Shown piece after piece: positions 8,200 to 15,333 of a stretch of DNA of 30,724 nt. Position numbers and translations under genes: made by a program. How positions within the stretch are numbered: position 1 is the stretch's first letter; every line of letters starts with the position of its first letter. The stretch is from NCBI GenBank assembly GCA_002502785.1, contig DAQG01000064.1:1-30724 (forward strand), in the 5' to 3' direction. The stretch comes from Methanothrix harundinacea. Lineage in GTDB: Archaea; Halobacteriota; Methanosarcinia; Methanotrichales; Methanotrichaceae. The notes under the pieces are model-generated. The model saw only the letters and a program-made list of their open reading frames with translations. It ran no database searches and had not been told where the DNA came from.

Positions 8200-9084
8200 T
8201 CATGCCGTTTCAAACTCCCGTTCGATCTTCTGGAGGGCTGCGATCCTCTTTTCCGTCGGAGGGTGGGTTGAGAGGAGGTTCATTATCGACGAGCCCGAGA
8301 CCGCCGGGATGATGAAGAAGGCGTTCATGCCCTCGGCCTTTCGCAGGTCCTCTTTTGGAATCCGAGGCATGACGCCGCTGATCTTCATCAGCGCCGATGC
8401 CAGGTCCGAGGGCTGGCCCGTGATCACGGCCGAGCCCCGGTCCGCGGCAAATTCCCGGTACCGTGAGAGGGCCCTTATCAGAAGGCTGCTCAAGATCCAG
8501 ACGATGACCGAGGCGAGGAACGCCGCCCAGATCCCACCCTTATCCCGATCGGAACTCCCGCCGCCGAAGAAGAAGGAGTACCGGACGATGAAGAAGGCGA
8601 CCGTCGAGAGGAAGCTTGCGATCGTCATCACCATCACGTCCCTGTTCTTGACGTGGGTCAGCTCGTGGGCTAGGACCGCCTCAAGCTCTGCCTGGTTCAG
8701 CTGGCGCCTTATCCCTGTGGTCACCGCAACAACGGCGTTTCCTGGGTTTCTGCCGGTGGCAAAGGCGTTTGGCATCGGAGTGTCCACGACGGCTATCCTC
8801 GGTTTTGGAAGGTCCGCCATGGCGCAGAGCCTTGAAATCATCTGGTGAAGCTCCGGCTCCTCGCTCTCGGAGACGATCTTCGCTCCCATGCTCATGAGGA
8901 CGAGCCTGTCAGAGAAGAAGTACTGGATGAGCATGAATATGCTAACGAAGGCGAGCATCACCATCAGTCCTGCGCCCTCGTATGCTAGTATCGCCAAGAA
9001 GGCGAGGTACACAAGGCCCAGGAGGAACATGGTGAAGAGCATCCTCGCCTGTAACCCTCTATCGTGCTGCCATTTTCTTTTCAT
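8200..9084 (-). CDS. htpX: HtpX-like membrane zinc metalloprotease (M48)
   Basis: A 294-residue M48 protease. Two hydrophobic segments (about residues 16-60) precede the catalytic domain with the zinc motif HELTHVKNRD (H140, E141, H144), two further membrane segments (about 152-172 and 186-204), and the third zinc ligand in REFAADRGSA (E211). HtpX proteases degrade misfolded membrane proteins. The C-terminal LLSTHPPTEKRIAALQKIE is also family-typical. It is the first gene of the htpX-pspAB operon and faces the pspA-pspAA operon, making a four-gene envelope quality-control block. Upstream on the minus strand AAGGTG (around 9096-9101) may serve as ribosome-binding site. Confidence 0.95.
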   Translation of the reverse strand: MKRKWQHDRGLQARMLFTMFLLGLVYLAFLAILAYEGAGLMVMLAFVSIFMLIQYFFSDRLVLMSMGAKIVSESEEPELHQMISRLCAMADLPKPRIAVVDTPMPNAFATGRNPGNAVVAVTTGIRRQLNQAELEAVLAHELTHVKNRDVMVMTIASFLSTVAFFIVRYSFFFGGGSSDRDKGGIWAAFLASVIVWILSSLLIRALSRYREFAADRGSAVITGQPSDLASALMKISGVMPRIPKEDLRKAEGMNAFFIIPAVSGSSIMNLLSTHPPTEKRIAALQKIEREFETA

Positions 9085-9429
9085 GGTCTTTTGACACCTT
9101 GAGAGAAGCTTAATCAGAGGTGTATATTGATTTCCTGGGATTTAAGGGGTTTGTTGCTGATAGAGCGAAAATGTCAAACAAGCTGACCAAGTGTGTCCAT
9201 TAAGCGAACTACCCAATAGCCTCCCTCAAATTTTGATACGACAAGTTTATTTTTATCGAATACCCCGCAGCTCTGCTACGGGGATGAGCATATAACCGAC
9301 ATACAGTTGCTGTGTTCACGTATTTAGGACAAAATAATGTGGTGAAATAATGCAACGTGTTTGGGGGTCCGTCCTTAAAACCAGGACACTAAGGCGGCGG
9401 CGCCATCGCTTCCCCTCAACCATCGGTGC
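9085..9429. other. Intergenic stretch between htpX and kae1 with a hairpin
   Basis: No gene is supported. It holds the htpX promoter region (minus-strand TTAAATC or ATATAC around 9120-9145). Further right is an AT-rich tract and an imperfect 7-bp hairpin at 9263-9283 (CCCCGCAG, loop CTCTG, CTACGGGG) that looks like a decayed insertion-sequence end or a terminator. Most Methanosarcinales relatives carry Bud32 fused after Kae1; nothing resembling Bud32 can be read in these bases. Confidence 0.5.
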
Positions 9430-10407
9430 CTACTGCCACGTGACATCGACCTCGTCTGTCCGAAAACCCGGCCGGACCCTCGACTCGGCGAGAGGTGTTG
9501 TCACGCCGCTTTTCATCATGACAAGGCCCGTGTAGGCGATCATCGAGCCGTTGTCGCCCATGAACTTCTTCTCGGGGACGTAGAACTTCGCCCCCCTCTC
9601 GTCGCACATTATGTTCAGCATCTCGCGGAGGCGGGAGTTTGCGCCGACGCCGCCCACCAGTAGGACTTCCTTCTTCTCGGCGTGGGCGAGGGCCCTCTCG
9701 GAGACCTCGACGAGCATGGAGAAGGCCGTCTCCTGGAAGGAGTGGCAGACATCGGCGAGATCGTATTTCTTCGCCGCCTGGGCCGCGGCGGTGGATAGGC
9801 CCGAGAAGGAGAAGTCCATCCCCTTGACGACGTAGGGTAGTGGTATGTACTCCTTGGAGGACCTGGCGAGCGCCTCCAGCTTCGGGCCGCCGGGATGGGG
9901 AAGGCCCACCTGCCGTGCGAACTTGTCAAGAGCGTTTCCGACACTTATGTCCAGGGTCTCGCCGAATATCCGGTACCGCCCTCGCCTCAATGCCAGGACC
10001 TGACTGTTTCCGCCGCTGACGTATAGGACGACGGGGTCGGTGGCCCCTGTCTTCCACTTGCCCACCTCGATGTGGGCTATGCAGTGGTTCACGCCGACGA
10101 GAGGGACGCCGAATTTGAGGGACAACGCCCGGGCCGCCGTCGCCACCGTCCGCAGGCACGGCCCCAGCCCCGGCCCCTGGGAGAAGGCGACGCCCTCGAT
10201 TGCCAGATCATCTTTTCGAGCGACGTCAAGGACGGCTTTGACCACGGAGGCCATGTGCTCTGCGTGATGCTGGGCCGCCTCCCTCGGGTGAATCCCGCCC
10301 TTGGCGGGAACGTAGGTGGCGCTCTTCTCGGCGATCACGTCCACCTCGTCCACCAGGGCACAGCTGAGGTTCCAGGCGGTCCCCTCCAGTCCCAGCACTA
10401 TCATCAT
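9430..10407 (-). CDS. kae1: Kae1, tRNA threonylcarbamoyladenosine synthase subunit (KEOPS)
   Basis: The catalytic subunit of KEOPS, which transfers the threonylcarbamoyl group to A37 of ANN-decoding tRNAs. The 325 residues carry the ASKHA fold: LGLEGTAWNLSCA, HPREAAQHHAEH, the metal-binding histidines in GVNHCIAHIE (H108, H112), VLYVSGGNSQ, GETLDISVGNALDKFAR and GGVGANSRLR. It ends at FRTDEVDVTWQ, exactly the point where many euryarchaeal homologues continue through a linker into the Bud32 kinase; here a TAG stop follows and no Bud32 is encoded in the next 345 bp. Three 18-bp tandem repeats lie in its leader. It follows purD by 109 bp and may be cotranscribed with it. Confidence 0.95.
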   Translation of the reverse strand: MMIVLGLEGTAWNLSCALVDEVDVIAEKSATYVPAKGGIHPREAAQHHAEHMASVVKAVLDVARKDDLAIEGVAFSQGPGLGPCLRTVATAARALSLKFGVPLVGVNHCIAHIEVGKWKTGATDPVVLYVSGGNSQVLALRRGRYRIFGETLDISVGNALDKFARQVGLPHPGGPKLEALARSSKEYIPLPYVVKGMDFSFSGLSTAAAQAAKKYDLADVCHSFQETAFSMLVEVSERALAHAEKKEVLLVGGVGANSRLREMLNIMCDERGAKFYVPEKKFMGDNGSMIAYTGLVMMKSGVTTPLAESRVRPGFRTDEVDVTWQ

Positions 10408-10453
10408 CGACCAGCTCCCATCCTTCGGTCAGCTCTCATCTTTCAATCAGCTC
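10400..10453 (-). repeat. Three 18-bp imperfect tandem repeats before and over the kae1 start
   Basis: On the minus strand the units are GAGCTGATTGAAAGATGA, GAGCTGACCGAAGGATGG and GAGCTGGTCGATGATGAT; the core GAGCTG recurs at exact 18-bp spacing (10453, 10435, 10417). The last unit includes the kae1 start codon and supplies the GGGAG ribosome-binding site. A stop in the kae1 frame shows that the earlier units are not translated as part of kae1. Confidence 0.7.
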
Positions 10454-10516
10454 CCTTCTCTCGACCTGCCCCATAGCTTCTTCGCTCTCGCGCATCTCTA
10501 TTCATTTTTTCATCGT

Positions 10517-11947
10517 TCAGGCTGATAGGCCGATGTCCCGTCGGTACCTGATCCCGTTGAACCTGATCCGCCGGATGTTCTTGTAGGCCTTCTCTCTCGC
10601 GGCCCCGAGGCTCTCGCCCCGGCCGACGACGGTTAGGACCCTGCCGCCGGTGGTGTAGAGCCTCTCCTGACCCTGGGCGTCGGTCCCAAAGGCGGTTCCG
10701 TTGTGGTAGACCAGAACGTCTGAGTCGACCTTCTCAAGCCCCCGGATGGGCATGTTGGTGTAGTGGGCTCCGGGGTATCCGGGCCTCTCCTCCTCGGCGC
10801 CGCCGCTCGTCACGGGCTTGATCACCCTTCCGCTGATGGCGCAGACGCTGACGCAGCAATCCCGGGACCATTCGAGCTTAATGGAGTCGAGCTCCTTGTT
10901 CAGGATAGCCCTTGATAAGAGGTACATGTCGGTCTCCAGGCGCGGGAGGATCACCTCGGTCTCGGGATCGCCGAGCCGAACGTTTATTTCGAGAACCCTC
11001 GGAACCTTCTCCCCGTCCTCCTCGCAGATCATAAGGCCGAAGTAGATCATCCCCGAGTACTCGAATCCGGTGACCTCCTTGAACTTAGTTATCGTGGGGA
11101 CGGCGATCGTCTCCATGATCCGATCCGTGAGATCCCCATCGAGCCAGGGATGGGGAGAGTAGCCACCCATGCCGCCGGTGTTGGGGTTGTTGTCGATGTT
11201 CGGGTTTCCGGAGAGCTTGTTGAAAAGGCGTATCGCCACCTCCTCGTCGGGTCCGAAGGCCCGCTTGTAGTCCATCGCCGACTCGAGGGGAAGAACCGTC
11301 CGCCCGTCGGTGACGGCAAAAAACATCAGCTCCCTACCAGAGAGCCTCTCCTCGATGTCAATTCTCCTGCCGGCATCGCCGAAGAGCTTCGGCTCCACCA
11401 TGATTCTCTCGATCGCCGAGATCGCCTCCTCCTCGGAGCTGCAGACGATCGACCCCTTCCCCGCGGCGAGACCATCGGCCTTCACCACCAGGTTCTTCTC
11501 CGGATTCTCCCGATAGAAGACAGATGCATACTCCTTCGCCCCCTCGGGGTCGCTGAAGTTTCTGTGGCGAGGGATTGGAACCCCGATGGTTTCGAGAAAG
11601 TCTTTGGCGTCGCACTTGCTCCCCTCAAGGATCGTCGCCTCCCGTCGCGGACCCACGATATCAAGCCCCTCCTCGGAAAAGACGTTTACTATACCGTCGG
11701 AAAGGTAGCCCTCGGGCCCGACGAAGATCAGGTCGATCCCCTCCTTTTTGGCGAAGGATAGAAGCTCGGGGATATCCTTGATGGGGTTTCCATTTTTCTG
11801 GGCGATGCTGCACTTTTCAATCATCGAGCTTCCCGCGTTTCCGGGGGCGAGGTACACACGCTCCACCAGAGGGCTCCTGGCGAAGGCGTGGGCTATGGCG
11901 TTTCCCCTTCCGCCAGCATCAACAACCAGAACCTTTGCACCAGACAT
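10517..11947 (-). CDS. purD: Phosphoribosylamine-glycine ligase (GAR synthetase)
   Basis: The second step of purine synthesis: joins glycine to phosphoribosylamine using ATP. The 476-residue protein has the N-terminal Rossmann-like domain (VLVVDAGGRGNAIAHAFARSP, LIFVGPEGYLSDGIVN), the ATP-grasp part with VVKADGLAAGKGSIV, the highly conserved NTGGMGGYSPHP and the metal-binding EINVRLGDPETEVILPRL, and the C-terminal cap (YTTGGRVLTVVGRGESLGAAREKAY). At ~475 residues it is somewhat longer than bacterial PurD (~425), as in other methanogens. The start ATG at 11947 precedes MSGAKVLVVD. It is divergent from glnA; the shared 225-bp region contains a 15-bp palindrome. Confidence 0.95.
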   Translation of the reverse strand: MSGAKVLVVDAGGRGNAIAHAFARSPLVERVYLAPGNAGSSMIEKCSIAQKNGNPIKDIPELLSFAKKEGIDLIFVGPEGYLSDGIVNVFSEEGLDIVGPRREATILEGSKCDAKDFLETIGVPIPRHRNFSDPEGAKEYASVFYRENPEKNLVVKADGLAAGKGSIVCSSEEEAISAIERIMVEPKLFGDAGRRIDIEERLSGRELMFFAVTDGRTVLPLESAMDYKRAFGPDEEVAIRLFNKLSGNPNIDNNPNTGGMGGYSPHPWLDGDLTDRIMETIAVPTITKFKEVTGFEYSGMIYFGLMICEEDGEKVPRVLEINVRLGDPETEVILPRLETDMYLLSRAILNKELDSIKLEWSRDCCVSVCAISGRVIKPVTSGGAEEERPGYPGAHYTNMPIRGLEKVDSDVLVYHNGTAFGTDAQGQERLYTTGGRVLTVVGRGESLGAAREKAYKNIRRIRFNGIRYRRDIGLSA

Positions 11948-11998
11948 TTGATCTCACGTCAAGTCCGTGGGAGATGCCAATAGATAAGGGTAATTGAA

Positions 11999-12013
11999 GG
12001 GCAGATTCTGCCC
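11999..12013. promoter_or_regulatory. 15-bp perfect palindrome between purD and glnA
   Basis: GGGCAGATTCTGCCC has 7-base arms around one central base and ends about 12 bp upstream of the glnA TATA box. Its place suits an operator for a dimeric regulator of glnA, purD or both. It does not match the NrpR operator pattern (GGAA-N6-TTCC) known from methanogen nitrogen genes. Confidence 0.5.
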
Positions 12014-12024
12014 TCGGGCCGATG

Positions 12025-12033
12025 ACTATATTA
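12025..12033 (+). promoter_or_regulatory. TATA box of glnA, with a long leader
   Basis: ACTATATTA is the best TATA element ahead of glnA. It would start transcription near 12055 and leave an untranslated leader of roughly 115-120 bases before the ATG at 12173, unusually long for this window where most leaders are under 30 bases. Confidence 0.55.
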
Positions 12034-12172
12034 AAGGAGGTAGGTCCATTTGGGGTCTTTAGAGGAATCTGCCGCCGCCTCAGTTCGCCGCTCGGCCGGA
12101 CCGAACCGACCTCGGGGCGAGGGACGGAGGATGCTGCTCAAGAGACTTGCATCAAGGGGTGTATGACCAATC

Positions 12173-13498
12173 ATGTACACAATAGATCAGTTGTTAGAGA
12201 CCATCCGTGACAAAAACGTCGAGTTTATCAGGTTGCAGTTCACCGACATCCAGGGGCTCGTGAAGAGCGTCTCGATACCCGCCGCGAGGCTCGGAAAGGC
12301 CCTCGACTCGGGGACCGCCTTCGACGGCTCCTCCATCGAGGGCTTTGCCAGGATCCAGGAGTCTGACATGGTTCTCCGGCCGGACATCTCTTCGTTTGCC
12401 CTCCTACCATGGAGGGCGAAGGAGAACAAGAACGTCGCGCGGCTGATCTGCGACGTCTACAAGCCCAATGGCCAGCCCTTCGAGGGCGACCCGAGGTATG
12501 TCTTGAAGAGGGCCATGAAGAAGGCCGAGGATATGGGCTACACCATGAACGTAGGCCCGGAGCTGGAGTTCTTCCTCTTCAACATGGAGAACGGAAGAGC
12601 CACCACAAAACCCCAAGATTTCGGCGGATACTTCGACTTCGGACCCGTGGATCTGGCCGAGGACATAAGAAGGGAGATCGTCCTGGCCCTGACGGAGATG
12701 GGGTTCAACATCGAGGCCTCCCACCATGAGGTGGCTAGAGGCCAGCACGAGATCGATTTCACTTACGGCGAGGCTCTCAAGACCGCCGACAACGTCGTCA
12801 CCTTCAAGTACGTAACAAGGACCATCGCCATGAAGAACGGGCTTGCCGCAACCTTCATGCCGAAACCGATCTACGGCGCGGCGGGCTCCGGGATGCACGT
12901 GAACATATCCCTCTTCAAGGACGAAGAGAACGCCTTCTTCGATCCGGAAGGGAAGATGCAGCTTTCAGACCTTGCCCGCTACTTCGTGGGCGGTCTTTTG
13001 GAGCACGCGAGCGCCATTACCGCGATCACTAACCCTCTGATCAACTCCTACAAGCGGCTAGTCTCGGGCTTTGAAGCCCCCGTCTACATCGGCTGGTCCG
13101 GCCCGAACCGGTCCTCCCTCATCAGGGTTCCCAGCGGCAGAGGCTTGAGCACCAGGCTCGAGTTCAGGTCGCCAGATCCCTCCTGCAGCCCGTACCTGGG
13201 CTTCGCCGCGGTACTGGCGGCGGGCCTAGACGGCGTCAAAAGGAAGATCGACCCGGGAGACCCTGTGGACCTGAACATCTACGAACTCTCCGACGAGGAG
13301 CGCGAGCGCCTCGGGATCAGGCTTCTTCCATCCAACCTGCGCGAAGCCCTCGATTATCTCGAAGATGACAAAGTGATAAGGGACGCCCTCGGCGAGCACG
13401 TATACACCAATTTCAGCAGGCTCGGGTCCCTTGAGTGGAAAATGTACAACAACCACGTCCACCCCTGGGAGGTCGAACGGTACATAAACACGATCTGA
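12173..13498 (+). CDS. glnA: Type I glutamine synthetase
   Basis: Makes glutamine from glutamate, ammonia and ATP; the main ammonia-assimilating enzyme. The 441 residues include the beta-grasp N-domain with DIQGLVKSVSIP and FDGSSIEGFARIQESDM, the metal site PELEFFLF, the HEVARGQHEIDF segment, GSGMHVNISLF, NRSSLIRVP and the C-terminal EWKMYNNHVHPWEVERYINTI. Length and the lack of the ~25-residue insertion place it in the GS I-alpha type, which is not adenylylated but feedback- or protein-regulated (for example by GlnK1 or small sp1-type proteins in methanogens). No glnK/amt gene is adjacent. Control is likely exerted through the palindrome and the long leader upstream. Confidence 0.97.
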   Translation: MYTIDQLLETIRDKNVEFIRLQFTDIQGLVKSVSIPAARLGKALDSGTAFDGSSIEGFARIQESDMVLRPDISSFALLPWRAKENKNVARLICDVYKPNGQPFEGDPRYVLKRAMKKAEDMGYTMNVGPELEFFLFNMENGRATTKPQDFGGYFDFGPVDLAEDIRREIVLALTEMGFNIEASHHEVARGQHEIDFTYGEALKTADNVVTFKYVTRTIAMKNGLAATFMPKPIYGAAGSGMHVNISLFKDEENAFFDPEGKMQLSDLARYFVGGLLEHASAITAITNPLINSYKRLVSGFEAPVYIGWSGPNRSSLIRVPSGRGLSTRLEFRSPDPSCSPYLGFAAVLAAGLDGVKRKIDPGDPVDLNIYELSDEERERLGIRLLPSNLREALDYLEDDKVIRDALGEHVYTNFSRLGSLEWKMYNNHVHPWEVERYINTI

Positions 13499-13545
13499 GG
13501 AGAGGCGGTCGCCCGAGGCGGCCAACTTTCTTCAAAGCCGAAACG

Positions 13546-13553
13546 TATTTAAC
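13546..13553 (+). promoter_or_regulatory. TATA box of the tRNA-Lys/tRNA-Trp unit
   Basis: TATTTAAC is centred about 27 bp before the first base of tRNA-Lys, the standard archaeal distance. tRNA-Trp starts only six bases after tRNA-Lys ends, with no promoter between, so both are read as one transcript. Confidence 0.7.
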
Positions 13554-13575
13554 CAGCATCGTATATGGAAAGTCC

Positions 13576-13649
13576 GGGCCGGTAGCTTAGTCAGGCAGAG
13601 CGAAAGGCTCTTAACCTTTAGGTCGGGGGTTCAAATCCCTCTCGGCCCG
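13576..13649 (+). tRNA. tRNA-Lys (anticodon CTT)
   Basis: A complete cloverleaf. The acceptor GGGCCGG pairs with TCGGCCC (one G-T). The D arm is GCTTAGTCAGGCAGAGC, the anticodon stem AAAGG/CCTTT encloses the loop CTCTTAA with anticodon CTT, and the T arm is GGGGGTTCAAATCCCT. CCA is not encoded. Confidence 0.95.
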
Positions 13650-13655
13650 CTTTGA

Positions 13656-13832
13656 GGGGCTGTGGCCTAGTCAGGTATGGCGACGGGCTCCAGCGGTATG
13701 ATTGATGATGAGCAACGGGTCTGCTGAGGCCTCTCGACGGGGAGGCCGTTGATGATCCGTTGGAGCACTGAGAGAATCGCTCTCGGTATCGGAGAGACCC
13801 GTCGATCGTGCGTTCGAATCGCACCAGCCCCA
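13656..13832 (+). tRNA. tRNA-Trp (anticodon CCA) with a 103-nt intron
   Basis: Exon 1 is 13656-13693 and exon 2 is 13797-13832. The acceptor GGGGCTG pairs with CAGCCCC, the anticodon stem ACGGG (13683-13687) with CCCGT (13798-13802), and the T arm is GTGCGTTCGAATCGCAC. The loop CTCCAG, closed by A38 after splicing, carries CCA at 13690-13692. The intron sits at the canonical 37/38 position and encodes its own modification guide (next entry). It is cotranscribed with tRNA-Lys. Exact splice points rest on the cloverleaf; I did not compute the bulge-helix-bulge. Confidence 0.93.
13694..13796 (+). ncRNA. tRNA-Trp intron: box C/D 2'-O-methylation guide RNA
   Basis: The intron has box C ATGATGA (13705-13711), box D' CTGA (13724-13727), a C'-like TTGATGA (13749-13755) and box D CTGA (13768-13771). 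The guide before D (CCGTTGGAGC, 13757-13766) pairs with GCTCCAGCGG (13687-13696), with one G-U, across the exon 1/intron junction; the fifth base from box D faces C34. The guide before D' (ACGGGTCT, 13715-13722) pairs perfectly with AGACCCGT (13795-13802) across the intron/exon 2 junction; its fifth base faces position 39. This matches the known euryarchaeal (Haloferax-type) Trp intron that directs methylation of residues 34 and 39 in the unspliced precursor. Confidence 0.92.
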
Positions 13833-13853
13833 CTATTTTTGATGACGACAGCT

Positions 13854-13862
13854 CTTAAATAT
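13854..13862 (+). promoter_or_regulatory. TATA box of the 104-residue unknown gene
   Basis: CTTAAATAT, just after tRNA-Trp; predicts transcription from about 13884, leaving a leader of some ten bases that contains the GGTGA site. Confidence 0.55.
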
Positions 13863-13894
13863 CCTGATGTGCAGATAGACGGCGGTTGGTGAAG

Positions 13895-14206
13895 ATGTAC
13901 GAGAATGTCATTACCATGTGCTGGTCCATAAGAGAAGTCAACAAGAATCTCCAGGACAGAGAATCGATGGCGGATTACTCGGTCGAGTACCTGAAAAAGG
14001 CCTGCCAAGACCTCTCTGAGATTCTGGCCACCGGGAAGGGCGTGAGCCTCAGTGAAGAGATCGAGGTTGTGAATCGAGCTGGCAAGGCTACGAAATTCAC
14101 GATAGGCGAGGTGGCGGAGATGCTGAGCGACGCCAAGAAGATCATCGAGTTCAACCTAATCGACCACGTAGACCAGTGGGCCAAGTCGAAGTTGAAGAAC
14201 GCCTGA
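13895..14206 (+). CDS. Small helical protein of unknown function
   Basis: 103 residues, starting MYENVITMCWSIREVNKNLQDRESMADYSVEYLKKACQ. It is soluble and predicted mostly helical from its charged heptad-like pattern, with no signal peptide, cysteine cluster or recognised domain. The frame is open to a TTG at 13886. I prefer the ATG at 13895, because a GGTGA ribosome-binding site lies just upstream and the predicted message starts near 13884; spacing is short, so a start at 13886 or 13889 is possible. It stands alone between tRNA-Trp and nfo with its own TATA box. I do not recognise a family. Confidence 0.7.
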   Translation: MYENVITMCWSIREVNKNLQDRESMADYSVEYLKKACQDLSEILATGKGVSLSEEIEVVNRAGKATKFTIGEVAEMLSDAKKIIEFNLIDHVDQWAKSKLKNA

Positions 14207-14305
14207 ACTCGATGATGCGAGACGGGCAGAAACTTGATGGATGATCGGGTTCGAGAGGCCCCGAGTGCCTCAGGACTCATAGGGCTCATCACGAAATCAG
14301 CTACC

Positions 14306-14350
14306 TTTTTTTCTTCATCGGCGCCGGGTGAGAGCGGCCGAAAAGGCCGC
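14306..14350 (+). terminator. T-run and perfect hairpin between the small gene and nfo
   Basis: A seven-T run (14306-14312) is the likely termination signal of the gene ending at 14206. It is followed by a perfect hairpin at 14334-14350 (GCGGCC, loop GAAAA, GGCCGC). A TATA-like GTATAAAA at 14381-14388 follows, so a small RNA in this 278-bp gap cannot be excluded, but none is recognised. Confidence 0.4.
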
Positions 14351-14427
14351 CTACCTCTCTCTCCCGGGCTCTTCGGGAAAGTATAAAACGGTTCTTTTGA
14401 GAAGGTTCTTTCGGGGATTTGACCAGA

Positions 14428-14435
14428 TTTTTATC
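14428..14435 (+). promoter_or_regulatory. TATA-like element of nfo
   Basis: TTTTTATC would start transcription near 14458 and leave the strong AGGAGGG ribosome-binding site (14471-14477) in the leader. AATAAATA at 14447-14454 is an alternative but would leave that site at the very 5' end. Confidence 0.4.
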
Positions 14436-14484
14436 TACATGGTTCAAATAAATATGCAGGTCAAAGACCCAGGAGGGTGACGAG

Positions 14485-15333
14485 ATGGTCAAGATCGGAG
14501 CGCACGTCTCCATCGCGGGCTCCATAGATCGAGCGGTGGACAGGGCTGAAGAGATCGGATGCGACACGTTCCAGATATTCTCCCGAAACCCCCGAGGCTG
14601 GAGGTTCAAGGAGATATCTGAAGAGGTGGCCGAGGAGTTCAAGAGAAAGCTGAAACGCTCCGGCATGAGCCCCCCGGTGGACCACATGCCCTACCTGCCC
14701 AACCTCGCAACGCCCAAGGAGGATGTATACCAAAAGTCGGTGGAGGCTTTGGCCTTGGAACTCGATAGGTGCGAGGTCCTGGGAATCCCGTACCTGGTCA
14801 CTCATCTTGGAAGCCACCTGGACTCTGGCAAGGAGGAGGGGCTCAATAGAACGGTGGATGCGATTATAAAGGCCCTTTCAGCCTCTGAAAACGACGTCAT
14901 CCTCCTTTTAGAGACGACCTCCGACTCCAAAAACAGCGTTGGCGGATCCTTCGAGGACCTGGCAGAGATCATGAGCCGGGTGGACCGAGACGACAGGGTC
15001 GGGGCGTGTTTTGACACATGTCACGCCTTTGTGGCAGGATACGATGTGAGGACTGAGGAGGGGCTGGATGAGACTATGGAAAAGTTCGATCAAACGATAG
15101 GTCTGGAAAGGATGATGGTCGTCCACCTCAACGATTCCAAAGGCCCCATCAGCTCGAAGCTGGACCGCCACGAGCACATCGGCCTCGGCGAGATCGGCGA
15201 AGAGGGGTTCAGGCTGATCCTCAACCACCCTGCGATAAGGACTCGGCCCCTGATCCTCGAGACCCCCTCAGACGAGAGGAGGGACGATCGCGGCAACATC
15301 GCAAAGGTCAGAGAGCTGGCGGGAGAGGACTAG
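14485..15333 (+). CDS. nfo: Endonuclease IV (AP endonuclease)
   Basis: Cuts DNA at abasic sites in base-excision repair. The 282-residue TIM-barrel protein has the full set of zinc-binding motifs: MVKIGAHVSIAGS at the N-terminus, VDHMPYLPNLA (H67), VTHLGSH (H107), LLLETT (E143), FDTCHAF (D177, H180), MVVHLNDSKGPISSKLDRHEHIGLGEIG (the late His/Asp/His) and LILETP (last Glu). Length is normal for the family. The ATG follows an AGGAGGG site. Its stop codon is directly adjacent to the start of the membrane-protein gene that follows, so the two are cotranscribed. Confidence 0.96.
   Translation: MVKIGAHVSIAGSIDRAVDRAEEIGCDTFQIFSRNPRGWRFKEISEEVAEEFKRKLKRSGMSPPVDHMPYLPNLATPKEDVYQKSVEALALELDRCEVLGIPYLVTHLGSHLDSGKEEGLNRTVDAIIKALSASENDVILLLETTSDSKNSVGGSFEDLAEIMSRVDRDDRVGACFDTCHAFVAGYDVRTEEGLDETMEKFDQTIGLERMMVVHLNDSKGPISSKLDRHEHIGLGEIGEEGFRLILNHPAIRTRPLILETPSDERRDDRGNIAKVRELAGED

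Noticed and set aside
9263..9283. IS200/IS605-type end hairpin
   Set aside because: Only one hairpin with a mismatch was found, with no transposase or guide RNA nearby; not enough to call an insertion sequence.
12022..12210. Possible leader peptide upstream of glnA
   Set aside because: It begins inside the TATA box region, before the predicted transcription start, and runs out of frame into glnA.
13618..14008. Minus-strand frames across the tRNA genes
   Set aside because: They read through tRNA-Lys and tRNA-Trp exons and intron; the RNA genes explain the sequence.
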